Shown piece after piece: positions 49,801 to 57,839 of a DNA stretch of 64,000 nucleotides. The DNA comes from Balanoglossus misakiensis (taxonomy: Eukaryota > Hemichordata), in contig CM082578.2 in assembly GCA_040954595.2 (NCBI GenBank), positions 6,386,001 through 6,450,000 on the forward strand, in the 5' to 3' direction. Both the position numbers and the translations under genes were made by a program. A model generated the notes under the pieces. It searched no databases and was not told the origin of the DNA. It saw only the letters and a list, made by a program, of their open reading frames with translations. Within the stretch, counting starts at the first letter, position 1, and every line of letters begins with the position of its first letter.

Positions 49801-52733
49801 TGCAGAAGCCGTCAATTGAGTTTCACACAGGAAACATTTCAAACCATGGGTAGACTTTACTAGACTGTCTCTTTCCTCTTGTCTGAAGTGACTTCCTTAA
49901 TAGTTTGACACTTTCACCCAGTATACACACAGCATATCAAGTGTTGGCATGTAATTACACTTTGTACAGTGAGTAAGTGTTATACAGGAATTGATTTTCG
50001 AATCTAAGCCCCAATGCAATATAATGTACACCTCTGGGATTGACAATTTGTCAATCACTTCAAGCAATGTGTCAAGTGTACTAGTAGTAGTGTGGTACAT
50101 GTATAAATTTGTATTCTGTTTATCAGTGGCGCTTAGAATGATTTCCCCCCTGGAGATGTGATTGATATGTTGCTGGCTGCACGGACAGACACTCAGACTA
50201 GACTCATTCATTACACCGATGATATATGTCCGCACATGGTACAGTATAGGAAAGGAGACGCATTATCTTTCATTCAGCGCACAGTGACCGAAACATTTGG
50301 CTTGCCGAGAAGGTAATGGTAATTGTCAATTAAATGCTGAGTACAAGCGATGGAATTGGAGGCAGTCTGAAGCTAAATCAAGACAAATGGATGTATGTCT
50401 CTTGGGAGGAAGCCATTTCCATTGATCGCGTCCACTTCAAGATGAGACTAAAAATGGGCGAACCGTTTCAGTGAAAGCCTGGGACAGGAAACCCTTTCAT
50501 TGCTTCAAAAGAGACAGACAAAGATACTAAAGTTTTTTCCTGAAAGTTATTGTGCTTAAACAATGCAACCTCTCAAACCCAAGTTCAACGAGGGCCACAC
50601 CTGTAGTCTGTATGACCATGCCATTACTTTTTACACAAATTACATGTACAGCAAAACAAAAACAAGGTACACACTTTTAATCTGTATATATGTTTCCCCT
50701 ATCGACTGCACATTTTACCCCCCCCCCCCAAAAAAAATAAATAATATCCTAGTACCATATTTAGAAGTTCAAATAGTTGCAGTGAAACTGACAAGTATAC
50801 GTTCTCACAAGGGTCAAAATTCCATAAGTTTCCAGAATTTTTTACAGCAATTTTCAAAGAATTCTGACGCAAAATATGACATGAAATAATTGTGTAGCCC
50901 TTTTGCAAGACCCTTTTCCACACGACCATTAATTTTGATTACAATGTATGCATTCTCTAAGAAGTTAATATAATAATTTCCCTGCCAGTTGCAGCTGACC
51001 GCTAAACCTGAATAGCGTATTCACCACGGGGTCTAACTTTCTTCCTCTGGAATTCCGTTGCTAATTTGTGCATACCACGGAGCAACTGGTCCCAATTGCA
51101 AGTGTAACTGACCTTGGGTGATTTAATTGCCAGTTGTATGCGTGGATCAATTCAAGGGCACCTCTGCTGTGCTTGCCATCAGCTCTCCTTTACATGTAAG
51201 CGCTTCAACACATTTGATATGTGGAAGACCCCAACAGATTTATGGAGTCGGCTGCTCTGACTGGAATGTATCATTCTTCAAGCTGTACGTGTACATGTCA
51301 ACACAGTTGTCCTACAAAGGACACTGAGAAGTGCCGAATCTACACATACTTTTTGACCATACATGTACCACATTTTCTGGCATACATTACATGTACATGT
51401 AGTTTCCCAAGTTTATGTCAACCTATCTGTACTACTTCAAGAATTAAAGCTGAATCAAAGCCTCTCTATCAGCTCATTGATGTACCAGATTGCTACACCA
51501 GCTGGTCTGGTTCAATGTTGTACATTGATGCTCCCACCCTGTCTACAGAGGAGAGACCCAGTGTAGGACCACATCTGTTAGGGATACTTGTCAACTACCC
51601 GACTTCCCTGCTGCACGAGGCTTGGCTTCAGAGAGAGGCACTGAGCGGAGTATGGCCTGCAAGGGGGGCTGTGAGAGAATCTTGTTACACATTTTGCAGA
51701 GCTAACATTTCATCGTTCATTTAATTAAAGAAATCAACTGGGAATTTAACTATTGCTGATACAATTTTCTGCAAAAACGCCATTACAGCCACCACCTCAC
51801 TGGTACCACTATCCCTCATACTATTTATAGATATCTCTGCAACTCGCAAGTACACCAAGAGTAATTTATGGTAAACTTTTCAATTATCTTGCTAGTTTAC
51901 CACAGTGATACCCCTCATGACACAAACGACCACTTCTGTATCAGTGTCTTTAAAAAGCTTTAAACATTCTGTAACAGAAAGTGTGTACTATCAATCTAAC
52001 ACCAGAAGCTGCCATTCGACCTTTACAGATTTTGCTGAAGTTGCCCTTTGACTCCACCTTTTGACAGTATTCTCCCTGACAAGGTTTTCATACCCTAGGA
52101 GGTCAACATGTGTACTACATCTATTAAATTTACAATAACCAAGGTGGGGTTTTTGAAATGAAGATGATGCATATGACCTTGTCCTTGGCGAGGAGGAGAA
52201 TCATTCCTCCAGGGTCTATGGTTTGATCGTTTTTTGCTGTCGAATTGCAATTTGCAAGCTCAAACAACGCATCAGGCAAAACAGGCTCAAGCTACAGTAT
52301 AGCTGCTAGTGCAGTAGCTCAAGGTTTTGCCTTGTTCGTGTGCTAGATGGCAAATCCAGTTTAGGCAAAACTTACAATTTTAACAGAGCTACTGAACTGC
52401 AACCAGCTACACAGTGCTGTGCAGTCGACAGATCGGTCGTGTTTCAGAAGCTCAATCGTCAACTATTTCTGACATTTTCTAACTCACTACGCTAGGGTTA
52501 GATTTAGAAAACGTAAACATGAATACGGCGTGTATGCTTTAACATTTCCGAGACACGTTGCCCTGTCCTACTATTTGCCCGGCTCGCCATACCAACACAC
52601 AGTCGCACAGCTGAAAACATTCCGACGACCGATCACCGTTTCAAACGTAAGCACAAATCTGGCAGCGCGCATAAATTCACTTACCCGATTCATCGGATCC
52701 CTGCCGAAGACACGCAGGAACCCAACCGGGCAT
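27392..52733 (-). CDS. GRIP: GRIP: seven-PDZ glutamate receptor-interacting protein orthologue, 1,073 aa (distal start)
   Basis: Coding exons on the minus strand: 52685-52733 (exon 1a) or 44546-44579 (exon 1b), then 41387-41482, 41075-41146, 40477-40686, 39787-39949, 39216-39361, 35766-35913, 35012-35190, 34382-34528, 33025-33214, 32476-32615, 32178-32255, 31789-31858, 31240-31385, 30871-31012, 30224-30407, 28027-28884 and 27392-27595. Every border is GT-AG, every phase matches and the total is 3,222 nt (3,207 with 1b). Seven PDZ domains lie at about residues 50-140, 150-240, 250-335, 410-505, 515-605, 615-705 and 955-1040, as in vertebrate GRIP1 and GRIP2. Blocks such as ELPPT between PDZ1 and PDZ2, [33 protein letters not shown] and [15 protein letters not shown] are shared with that family almost word for word. 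GRIP proteins are cytoplasmic scaffolds that bind AMPA-receptor tails, ephrin ligands and motor or Ras-GEF partners. The single gene here would represent the pre-duplication state of GRIP1/GRIP2. Confidence 0.96.
30224..31012 (-). CDS. GRIP: GRIP exons 15-16: PDZ6
   Basis: Exons 30871-31012 and 30224-30407 encode [60 protein letters not shown] and [19 protein letters not shown]. In vertebrates PDZ6 binds ephrin-B and Eph-receptor tails. For exon 15 the acceptor at 31,013-31,014 (ACAG) is used, because the more downstream CAG would shift the frame. Confidence 0.95.
31240..32255 (-). CDS. GRIP: GRIP exons 12-14: PDZ5
   Basis: Three exons (32178-32255, 31789-31858, 31240-31385) encode [41 protein letters not shown], then [16 protein letters not shown] and [20 protein letters not shown]. 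This is the only domain here split by two internal introns. In vertebrate GRIP1, PDZ4-5 form the unit that binds the GluA2/3 tail, and the [10 protein letters not shown] strand that supports that tandem is kept. Confidence 0.95.
32476..33214 (-). CDS. GRIP: GRIP exons 10-11: PDZ4
   Basis: Exons 33025-33214 and 32476-32615 begin with SLASSYNG and [11 protein letters not shown], followed by [39 protein letters not shown] and [12 protein letters not shown]. The ASS...TETTE entry and the [13 protein letters not shown] block are specific to GRIP PDZ4. Confidence 0.95.
34140..34177. repeat. (ATTC)n microsatellite
   Basis: About nine tandem ATTC/TTCA units lie in the GRIP intron between exon 9 and exon 10. 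Confidence 0.9.
34382..34528 (-). CDS. GRIP: GRIP exon 9: basic linker between PDZ3 and PDZ4
   Basis: Forty-nine codons rich in Ser and Arg ([18 protein letters not shown], then RSRRQNSNG), probably disordered. It aligns with the GTLPRS...RRRLKKK stretch of vertebrate GRIPs but is shorter. The exon is phase 1 at both ends and 147 nt long, so it could be a cassette exon. A TTCA microsatellite sits about 200 bp further along the intron, at 34,140-34,177. Confidence 0.85.
35012..35913 (-). CDS. GRIP: GRIP exons 7-8: PDZ3
   Basis: Exons 35766-35913 and 35012-35190 encode [50 protein letters not shown] and [19 protein letters not shown]. The intron splits the arginine codon before CGALHVGD, the same position as in PDZ2, 4, 5 and 6. 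Confidence 0.95.
36391..36450. repeat. Short perfect palindrome CCATGGAGGTACTAGTAC
   Basis: CCATGGAGGTACTA and its inverse TAGTACCTCCATGG lie around GTACT within the large GRIP intron between exons 6 and 7. The rest of that intron (35,914-39,215) shows nothing else recognisable. Confidence 0.6.
39216..39949 (-). CDS. GRIP: GRIP exons 5-6: PDZ2
   Basis: Exons 39787-39949 and 39216-39361 encode [20 protein letters not shown] with an unusual FGFV carboxylate loop, [17 protein letters not shown], then [17 protein letters not shown] and LIEYDVS. In vertebrate GRIP1, PDZ1 and PDZ2 fold as a tandem, and the very short ELPPTPFENG linker here fits that. The intron falls in the arginine codon (AG|A). 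Confidence 0.95.
40477..41146 (-). CDS. GRIP: GRIP exons 3-4: PDZ1
   Basis: Exons 41075-41146 and 40477-40686 give strand one [20 protein letters not shown], the carboxylate loop GLGL, then [26 protein letters not shown] and the [25 protein letters not shown] end found in all GRIPs. Unlike the other PDZ domains, no intron interrupts the segment before the GD-x-I strand. A short perfect palindrome (AACCCTTTCACC and its inverse) lies next to exon 3 at about 40,996-41,029. Confidence 0.95.
41387..41482 (-). CDS. GRIP: GRIP exon 2: N-terminal linker
   Basis: Thirty-two codons of polar sequence ([19 protein letters not shown], then NRRQSI) link either first exon to PDZ1. The RRQS-I segment just before PDZ1 is also present in vertebrate GRIPs and is a possible basophilic kinase site. 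The exon is symmetric (phase 1 both ends), so skipping it would keep the frame. Confidence 0.9.
41656..42007. mobile_element. Foldback MITE flanked by TTAA (copy 1 of 3)
   Basis: TTAA at 41,656-41,659 and 42,004-42,007 flank inverted arms beginning AGGGACAAAGTCTCTCTCTC. The arms continue inward (ATTAATTAT, GATACAAGACACTGTTT, CCACATGTGGATATA-like, CCATTTATTCATTTTGG) so that most of the 344 bp folds on itself. TTAA duplication suggests mobilisation by a piggyBac-type transposase. It sits in the GRIP intron after exon 1b, downstream of a poly-C/poly-A run. Confidence 0.85.
43497..44488. mobile_element. DNA transposon remnant with 27-bp terminal inverted repeats and TCCA duplication
   Basis: CAGTCAGGACGTAAGTGGGG (extended to 27 bp by TAATTAA) at the left end is repeated exactly in inverse at the right end. 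TCCA flanks both sides (43,493-43,496 and 44,489-44,492) as a 4-bp target duplication. Inside, TGGTCCTTGACTCTCGGC occurs twice, near 43,749 and 44,080. No transposase frame is visible, so it is non-autonomous. It ends only about 55 bp from the GRIP exon 1b donor. Confidence 0.85.
44546..44579 (-). CDS. GRIP: GRIP proximal first exon 1b (MTSC N-terminus)
   Basis: ATG at 44,579 has A at -3 and encodes [11 protein letters not shown] plus one base before a GTAAGA donor. It joins exon 2 in the same phase as exon 1a, so the two are mutually exclusive starts and imply a second promoter. Cys4 could also be acylated. Just upstream in the transcript sense no CpG-rich patch is seen. Confidence 0.7.
48190..48576. 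mobile_element. Foldback MITE with perfect 9-bp target-site duplication
   Basis: Arms of about 125 bp begin TAGTCTAGAATCTATCCGTT and are near-perfect inverse copies (48,190-48,315 and 48,455-48,576). CCATTCCCT at 48,181-48,189 and 48,577-48,585 is an exact 9-bp duplication, as left by Mutator-like transposases. No coding sequence inside. Confidence 0.9.
48700..48825. repeat. Imperfect inverted repeat around TGCTGGGTCGCTGTTTTCGC
   Basis: GTCGCTGTTTTCGCTTT is mirrored by AAAGCGAAAACAGCAACC about 50 bases later. It may be another small foldback element, but I could not define its ends. Confidence 0.5.
52685..52733 (-). CDS. GRIP: GRIP distal first exon 1a (MPGW N-terminus)
   Basis: ATG at 52,733 with A at -3 opens [16 protein letters not shown], then a GTAAGT donor in phase 1 that fits exon 2. 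Vertebrate GRIP1b and long GRIP2/ABP isoforms begin with a similar MPGW...C sequence whose cysteine is palmitoylated. Cys8 here is the equivalent candidate. That shared start is the reason for assigning this exon to GRIP although it lies more than 11 kb upstream of exon 2. Confidence 0.8.
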
Positions 52734-52960
52734 CCTGTCGACACAACACTTCGCGATTTGCGAAGCCGCGATTTCTAGTCTGGTAAAAGTTCTCCAGCTT
52801 CCTGCACACAAAGTTTTCAAGACTGACACCTTTCACCTCGTTCTGCGAATAGTTTTTGATTGGTGAAAGACATGTCACATGACCAGATAACCCGGAAGTG
52901 CCCGCTGCGTCTTGTAAGTTTGTACCACTGCCACCGCTGGCTGCGCTACCAGCGATACAG
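52734..52960 (-). promoter_or_regulatory. GRIP: CpG-richer promoter of GRIP exon 1a
   Basis: Upstream of the ATG at 52,733 on the minus strand lies a CpG-richer patch with a CCAAT box (ACCAAT, minus strand, 52,859-52,864) and an ETS-type CCGGAAGTG at 52,892-52,900. No TATA box is obvious. It is consistent with a broad TATA-less promoter. The transcription start cannot be fixed. Confidence 0.5.
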
Positions 52961-53106
52961 TGGGAATATGGGGTAGGGGCAGGGTAGCTGCAATAATTGT
53001 ATTGTAGCCCTGGTGGGTTGGTTAATCGCTGACGGGGGGCTTGATCGCTGTCAGCGATTAACCAACCCACCAGGGCTACAATTATTGCAGCTAGGGACCA
53101 GACTAT
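52921..53106. mobile_element. Hairpin MITE next to the GRIP distal promoter (same family as 17,678)
   Basis: Arms starting TAGCTGCAATAATTG and containing GCCCTGGTGGGTTGGTTAATCGCTGAC pair across 52,985-53,093. A CCACCGCTGGCTGCGCTACC segment lies at 52,929-52,948 and an ACCAGACT end at 53,098-53,105. Both also occur in the elements at 17,325-17,392 and 17,678-17,774, so this looks like the fuller copy. The left arm carries a 5-bp duplication (TATTG). Confidence 0.8.
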
Positions 53107-53255
53107 AAAGGGACTGGTCAGTTTCTTCGGCCTGGGGGCAGTGGGTTATTTTGTGTGGATATCAAAGATCGCCTAACCCCCCCTCGTTGAACATGGAAAA
53201 GTGGATGACCTCTACCTCTCCCATGAATCCCCCCCCCCCCAAAAAAAACAGTCCC

Positions 53256-53610
53256 TTAAAGGGACAAGGTCTCTCTCTCGCTGCCCTTTTTCCATTAATT
53301 ATGTTTGATACAAGACACCGTTTATGTTATTCTACATGTGGATATACAGTGTAATGTTTGACCACACACAACTTCCATCCTGTTTGTAGGGTATGAGATT
53401 AAAAATCTCACCAAAATGAATAAATGGTAAACACCGATTATTCATTTTGGCGAGTTTTTCACTCTTGTGTCTACAAGTGGAATGGAAGTTGCATGTGGTT
53501 GAACGTTGATTCACTATATATACACATGTAGAATAACATAAACAGTGTCTTGTATCAAACATAATTAATGGAAAAAAAGGCAGCAAGAGAGAGAGACTTT
53601 GTCCCTTTAA
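53256..53610. mobile_element. Foldback MITE flanked by TTAA (copy 2 of 3)
   Basis: Same family as 41,656-42,007: TTAA on both sides, arms beginning AGGGACAAGGTCTCTCTCTC and a centre with paired TTATTCATTTTGG. It too is preceded by a C-run followed by an A-run. It lies about 0.5 kb upstream of GRIP exon 1a. Confidence 0.85.
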
Positions 53611-54042
53611 CCAAAGAAGAACATCAGCGTCAATCAAAGTGTGTTTGTTTTTATGTGCAAATCTTCTGTCAAATTTTACAGAAAAGTAAAGAAAACGCGT
53701 CAATGGAAAACAAAGAAACTCACACTCCAAACTGTGGTGGCGCTCTCTAATTTCCACGTCACCCCTTCCTAGCCCTGCGCTTGCACTAAAATTATACTTG
53801 TAGTTGGACCAAAGCCGACGATATTTCAAAACAACTGTATCGCAAATTGTTTTATGCAAATAACCTTCTCCAAAACTTCCACTTCTACAGGAACAGGGGC
53901 GCAAATCTTCCCCTGGGAACATCAATCCACCGAATTATGCAAATATTACTGAATTATCTCTCGAAGTAATTCTTTAATATCAATCACGTGATCGGACCAC
54001 GAGACCCGCAGCATTGTCATTTCCCGGTGGGTGACGGACAAA

Positions 54043-54056
54043 CAACATGGCGGCAT
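54043..54056 (+). promoter_or_regulatory. YY1-like CAACATGGCGGCAT site
   Basis: CAACATGGCGGCAT matches the YY1 element common just inside transcription starts. A CACGTGATC E-box lies about 55 bp upstream at 53,986-53,994. It could mark a plus-strand promoter divergent from GRIP. The frame from its ATG closes after 21 codons, so a coding first exon is not shown. Confidence 0.3.
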
Positions 54057-56276
54057 CCAATAAAAGTTGCTCAAAGTATACAATTTTTGATGCTATAAAC
54101 TGTGCGACCTGATGGATAACAGTTGATGAGCTCGCGGTATAAGTTCATTTTCTATTGCCTGTTCCTTTAATACATGTCTCAGAAAGAGTCGCACTCTTAT
54201 TGCAGAGCACATGTCGTAGGCCTATAATGCCATGGAGCGTGCCAATCATGTGTAACTATCTAAATTAAAAATTAATTTCTCCCCATATTTATTTTGTTTT
54301 CAGTTCCACTTTTAAGCTGCTTTGAAGATGTAGGCCTAGACGACCTCTCAATCAAGAATTCGACGTCCGGACCGACTGAGCTGGAATGCTCTTTCCTTCT
54401 GTTCGACACTAAAGCAGTAATGATGGAATGAAATCCTTTTAAACTCTCATCGCGACTCAACACAATGTGTGTCTTTCAGTGAATATTGGCATGATTTGTT
54501 ATTAACGAACGCATTTTCATTCCGTAATCGACAACATGTATACTGCGACTTGGGTTTGAAGATGGATTGTGGCGATGATAATGCAATATCGTACGATTGT
54601 ACACAGTTGTGTACTAGTATCTCCTGACAAAGGCCTTATTAAAGAGGTGCAAATTGGAAATTAATCTGGTGATTTAGTGGACTTCTAGCAGGGTTTGAAG
54701 ATGGGTGACAGATGCCAACGCAATCAAAACAGACATTTTTAAGGCCGACAATAATCTTATGCGCATGTGCGAAACTTTGTGTGTATGAACATTACGTCTC
54801 ACCATTAGACCAACCTAAATGTTCTGCAAATTTTGCGTTCAACGACAAAAAATGGACTGCCTTTGCTTCCCTCTATATTTCATGCGCAACGTATAAGTAG
54901 ACTTTAGTTTTGTCCCTTCTTTGCACCAAATTCGCTGTGTTTTCCAATTCTCCGACAAAGCTATAGTCACCGCAATTTTGTCTGTTAATCAGGATATCAC
55001 ACCGCCTTATGGCATTGACCGTATGCAATTTTTACAACCAGAGCCTCTGGTTTGGCACATGCGCATATGACGATCGTGGCCTTTTACTAGTAAATCCTAG
55101 CCAACAAATTCAATCGCAACCTCAGATATTTTTTTTTATGTTAGAAACAATGGCAACGCAGATAGTGACTCGATCACCCTTAGTGCAGAATGTCAGAATA
55201 ATAACAAAACACACAACGTCGGATAGACACGCTGTGTGGACATGCCACAATCATGACCCTCTCGCGCACGATTTGGGCCATACTGGGTAGCAGCGTGGAA
55301 TAGTACAGGAAATCATTGATGACAGAGTGGAAGACCCCGAGGCTATGGTTAAATCTCACAACACGACCTACCGTCCCTTCTCTATACGAAAATACCCCAT
55401 CATCCATTAAAATTATTCCCTCCGGGTAGGACGAAGACCAATTTCGAAAGTAGAAATATTTGCTTCACAGACTATACCATCATCACGCACAGAAGGCAAT
55501 AACGGTTGTACCAGTGAAATATCAAAAGGCGCCGATAAGACTGACCCGCGACATACAAACATGTCAGAATTTTATAACCGTTTTTTTTTTTTTTGCAAAC
55601 TGATAGCTTCAACAAATTTCTTGTTCCATATATCATCTTTTGTCTCATATGAATGGGAGAGCTAGGGGCAAAATTGGGCTCAAGGTATAAAAACATCTAT
55701 TTGTCACAAACGAAGATTTATTGTTAAGAAAACAATAAATTGGCTCGAGTCATGGCTTTTAATCTAAAATCAATTCTCACGATACTTCTTCACTACATAG
55801 GTCCACGAAGAAATAAAATAAATCATTTACCGTTATATTAAATCATTCATTTCTTGTTACGACGACTGGTATGGAAGACCATTACCTCCTTTTGCAATGT
55901 ATGCAAATTATCTTAGAATTTAAATTAAGACGTAATTAAAGTGTCTTGTATCGGATATATAAATACAACGATGCCAACTGTCAGCCTAAACGATTAATGA
56001 ATAAACGGGTTTATAGTCCTCGTCAACGCCCGAAATTCAATCTCGGAATGCCAATGACTAGAGTCTGTCTGACCTAATTGTATTAGAGACTCGCTTTAAT
56101 GAATACCCACCTGTCTCGTGATTTGAGAAAACGACTCTATAATCAGCATACCAGCATGTTACGACCACCAAATGACCAAAGTGCGGTATTTCGGGAGGTT
56201 GACTGATGAAATTCTGTACAGCAGCACCAGTAAATATCGTAATAGCAATACATGCGTAAAATGAAGATACCTTTTG

Positions 56277-56414
56277 CACAGAATGAATTACGTGCTGATC
56301 TGGCCAAATGGCATCGCGTGCGGTGATGTAACTGTTTAATTGAAATTTGGTCGTTTGGCAAAAAAGAAAACACATGAATAAGCAAAGTGTTGTCATCGTT
56401 AGTGCACGCCTCAT
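56277..56414 (-). CDS. Candidate first exon with signal peptide, gene unknown
   Basis: ATG at 56,414 opens MRRALTMTTLCLFMCFLFCQ, a good secretory signal sequence, followed by SYITARDAIWPDQHVIHSVQK and a donor-like AAAAG-GTATCT. The HVIHSV stretch vaguely recalls the start of PAN/Apple domains. No further exon was identified to the left on this strand, so this remains a suggestion. Confidence 0.3.
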
Positions 56415-57754
56415 CAAAAACCTATCAAACCATTCATTCGTGAGCTATATAAAAATATTTTCACAAAAAAGGTCGTTAATTAAGTTACGCTTCTCGAAAC
56501 AGACACACAATGGCCTATTTGACTCATAGTTAACGGAGTGAACAACCCCATGTACTTCGAGAACCCACGTACAGTGGATACTCCAAAAGCGACGAAATAC
56601 TGCATGTAGGCAAGGTGACCGTGATGTAGGCCTACACAAAGAATAGAACTCTCCGAAAAGCGAATGGAAAGTACCGTCAACTATTAATACAACCCCTGAT
56701 GTAAGATATGGTGCGTCGGTCAGAGGAAACTCCAGGCGTATCCTGTGCGTGCATAGCAACCGCATGACGTGTCACTAAGTATGCCGGCGCCAACCTATCC
56801 ACCGATAAAGATAATAGGGACATGTCTACATTTTGCATTGAATAGCACGTCTCACTCGCACATCTTATTGTCTGTCAATAGACCTTTTGGCACGAAAAGA
56901 AATAATCAATTCTTATATTCCCGTGTCAAATCACATCATTTTTCCTTTTTGCGTTTGTCTGGTGTTTCGAGATCTCGCGAGACCAATTACGTGACTCGCA
57001 TTTTCACGGACCCCTTGAAACATCAGTTTTTACCCGATTCTGAAGGGGAAAACGCCACATGATTTACGGTTGAAATGTGTGCATCGATAAGTTTTACATG
57101 TCGTGACTCTTACATGCCATGCCAAAGGCGTTTACCACTCAATACCATGAGTGTAGGTAAGGCGAGAAGTGGACGGCAAAATTTAAAGGTTTAGGCGACG
57201 ACCTGACAGGAGTCAAGTGATGGGCGCGGGAGCTCCGAGGTTTCTTTTTAAGTAACCGATAAGGGGGCGAGGGAACTTTGTTTTTTCCCGCCAGTTGCAT
57301 CTCTGATCAGAGTGAAATCGGGAAAGTGTCATGTTATCGACGTGTGCAAGGTTGTGCGGGGGTCAAATGTCTCGTCATCAGTGACTCAATCACGCAACTC
57401 CCCTGTCATCCCTACGCACAAACCGGCCAGGGTTTACGTAAGAGCGATGCTAGCCAGAAAAACAATCACGTTTTTTTTATTCAGCAACCTGGTGAAAAGG
57501 ATTTCTTCCGATGAAGTCATTCGTACGGAGTTCATTTTCTGCCCTTTTCTCCTGATGTCAACCCAGTATTCAAAAGTATCATTCTACCCTGTTACGTTTG
57601 CATTGCTGTCTAAAATGGACCAGCATACGCGTGGGAACAAAATGGGTACCCAAAATTTTGTGATATACTCGCATCTCAGTATGAAAGCATAGGTATGATT
57701 ACTGGTGTGACTAAATAAGTTGTGACGATGTTAGAGTTCTTTGCATGGTTCATA

Positions 57755-57839
57755 CCCAATCTGATTTTAAAAAATTATGCTGTCGACAACATAAAAAAAC
57801 ACGTCGCCGTTCCCTACATCTGATTTTAATCAGATTGGG
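57755..57839. mobile_element. Small 85-bp MITE with 6-bp duplication
   Basis: CCCAATCTGATTTTA at the left and TAATCAGATTGGG at the right are inverse copies. TTCATA flanks both ends (57,749-57,754 and 57,840-57,845). It is short enough to be an internal-deletion derivative of a larger transposon. Confidence 0.7.

Larger units (their letters stand above)
44580..52684. other. GRIP intron / upstream region between first exons 1a and 1b
   Basis: No supportable gene on either strand. The longest frames (147 codons at 45,164 and 167 at 51,221, both plus) lack domain or splice support and probably arise by chance. Contents: C-runs at about 45,112-45,127 and 50,719-50,729, G-runs at about 46,811-46,826 and 49,525-49,536, many ACATGTACATGTA motifs, a palindrome near 47,693-47,725 and the foldback element at 48,190. 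A promoter for exon 1b should lie in its last part but shows no clear motif. Confidence 0.5.

Noticed and set aside
51221-51724. 167-codon plus-strand frame
   Set aside because: Low-complexity ACATGTACATGTA tracts contribute part of it, no domain is seen and it lies in a GRIP intron.
53332-53925. 197-codon minus-strand frame
   Set aside because: Much of it is the TTAA foldback element, and similar peptides appear wherever that element occurs.
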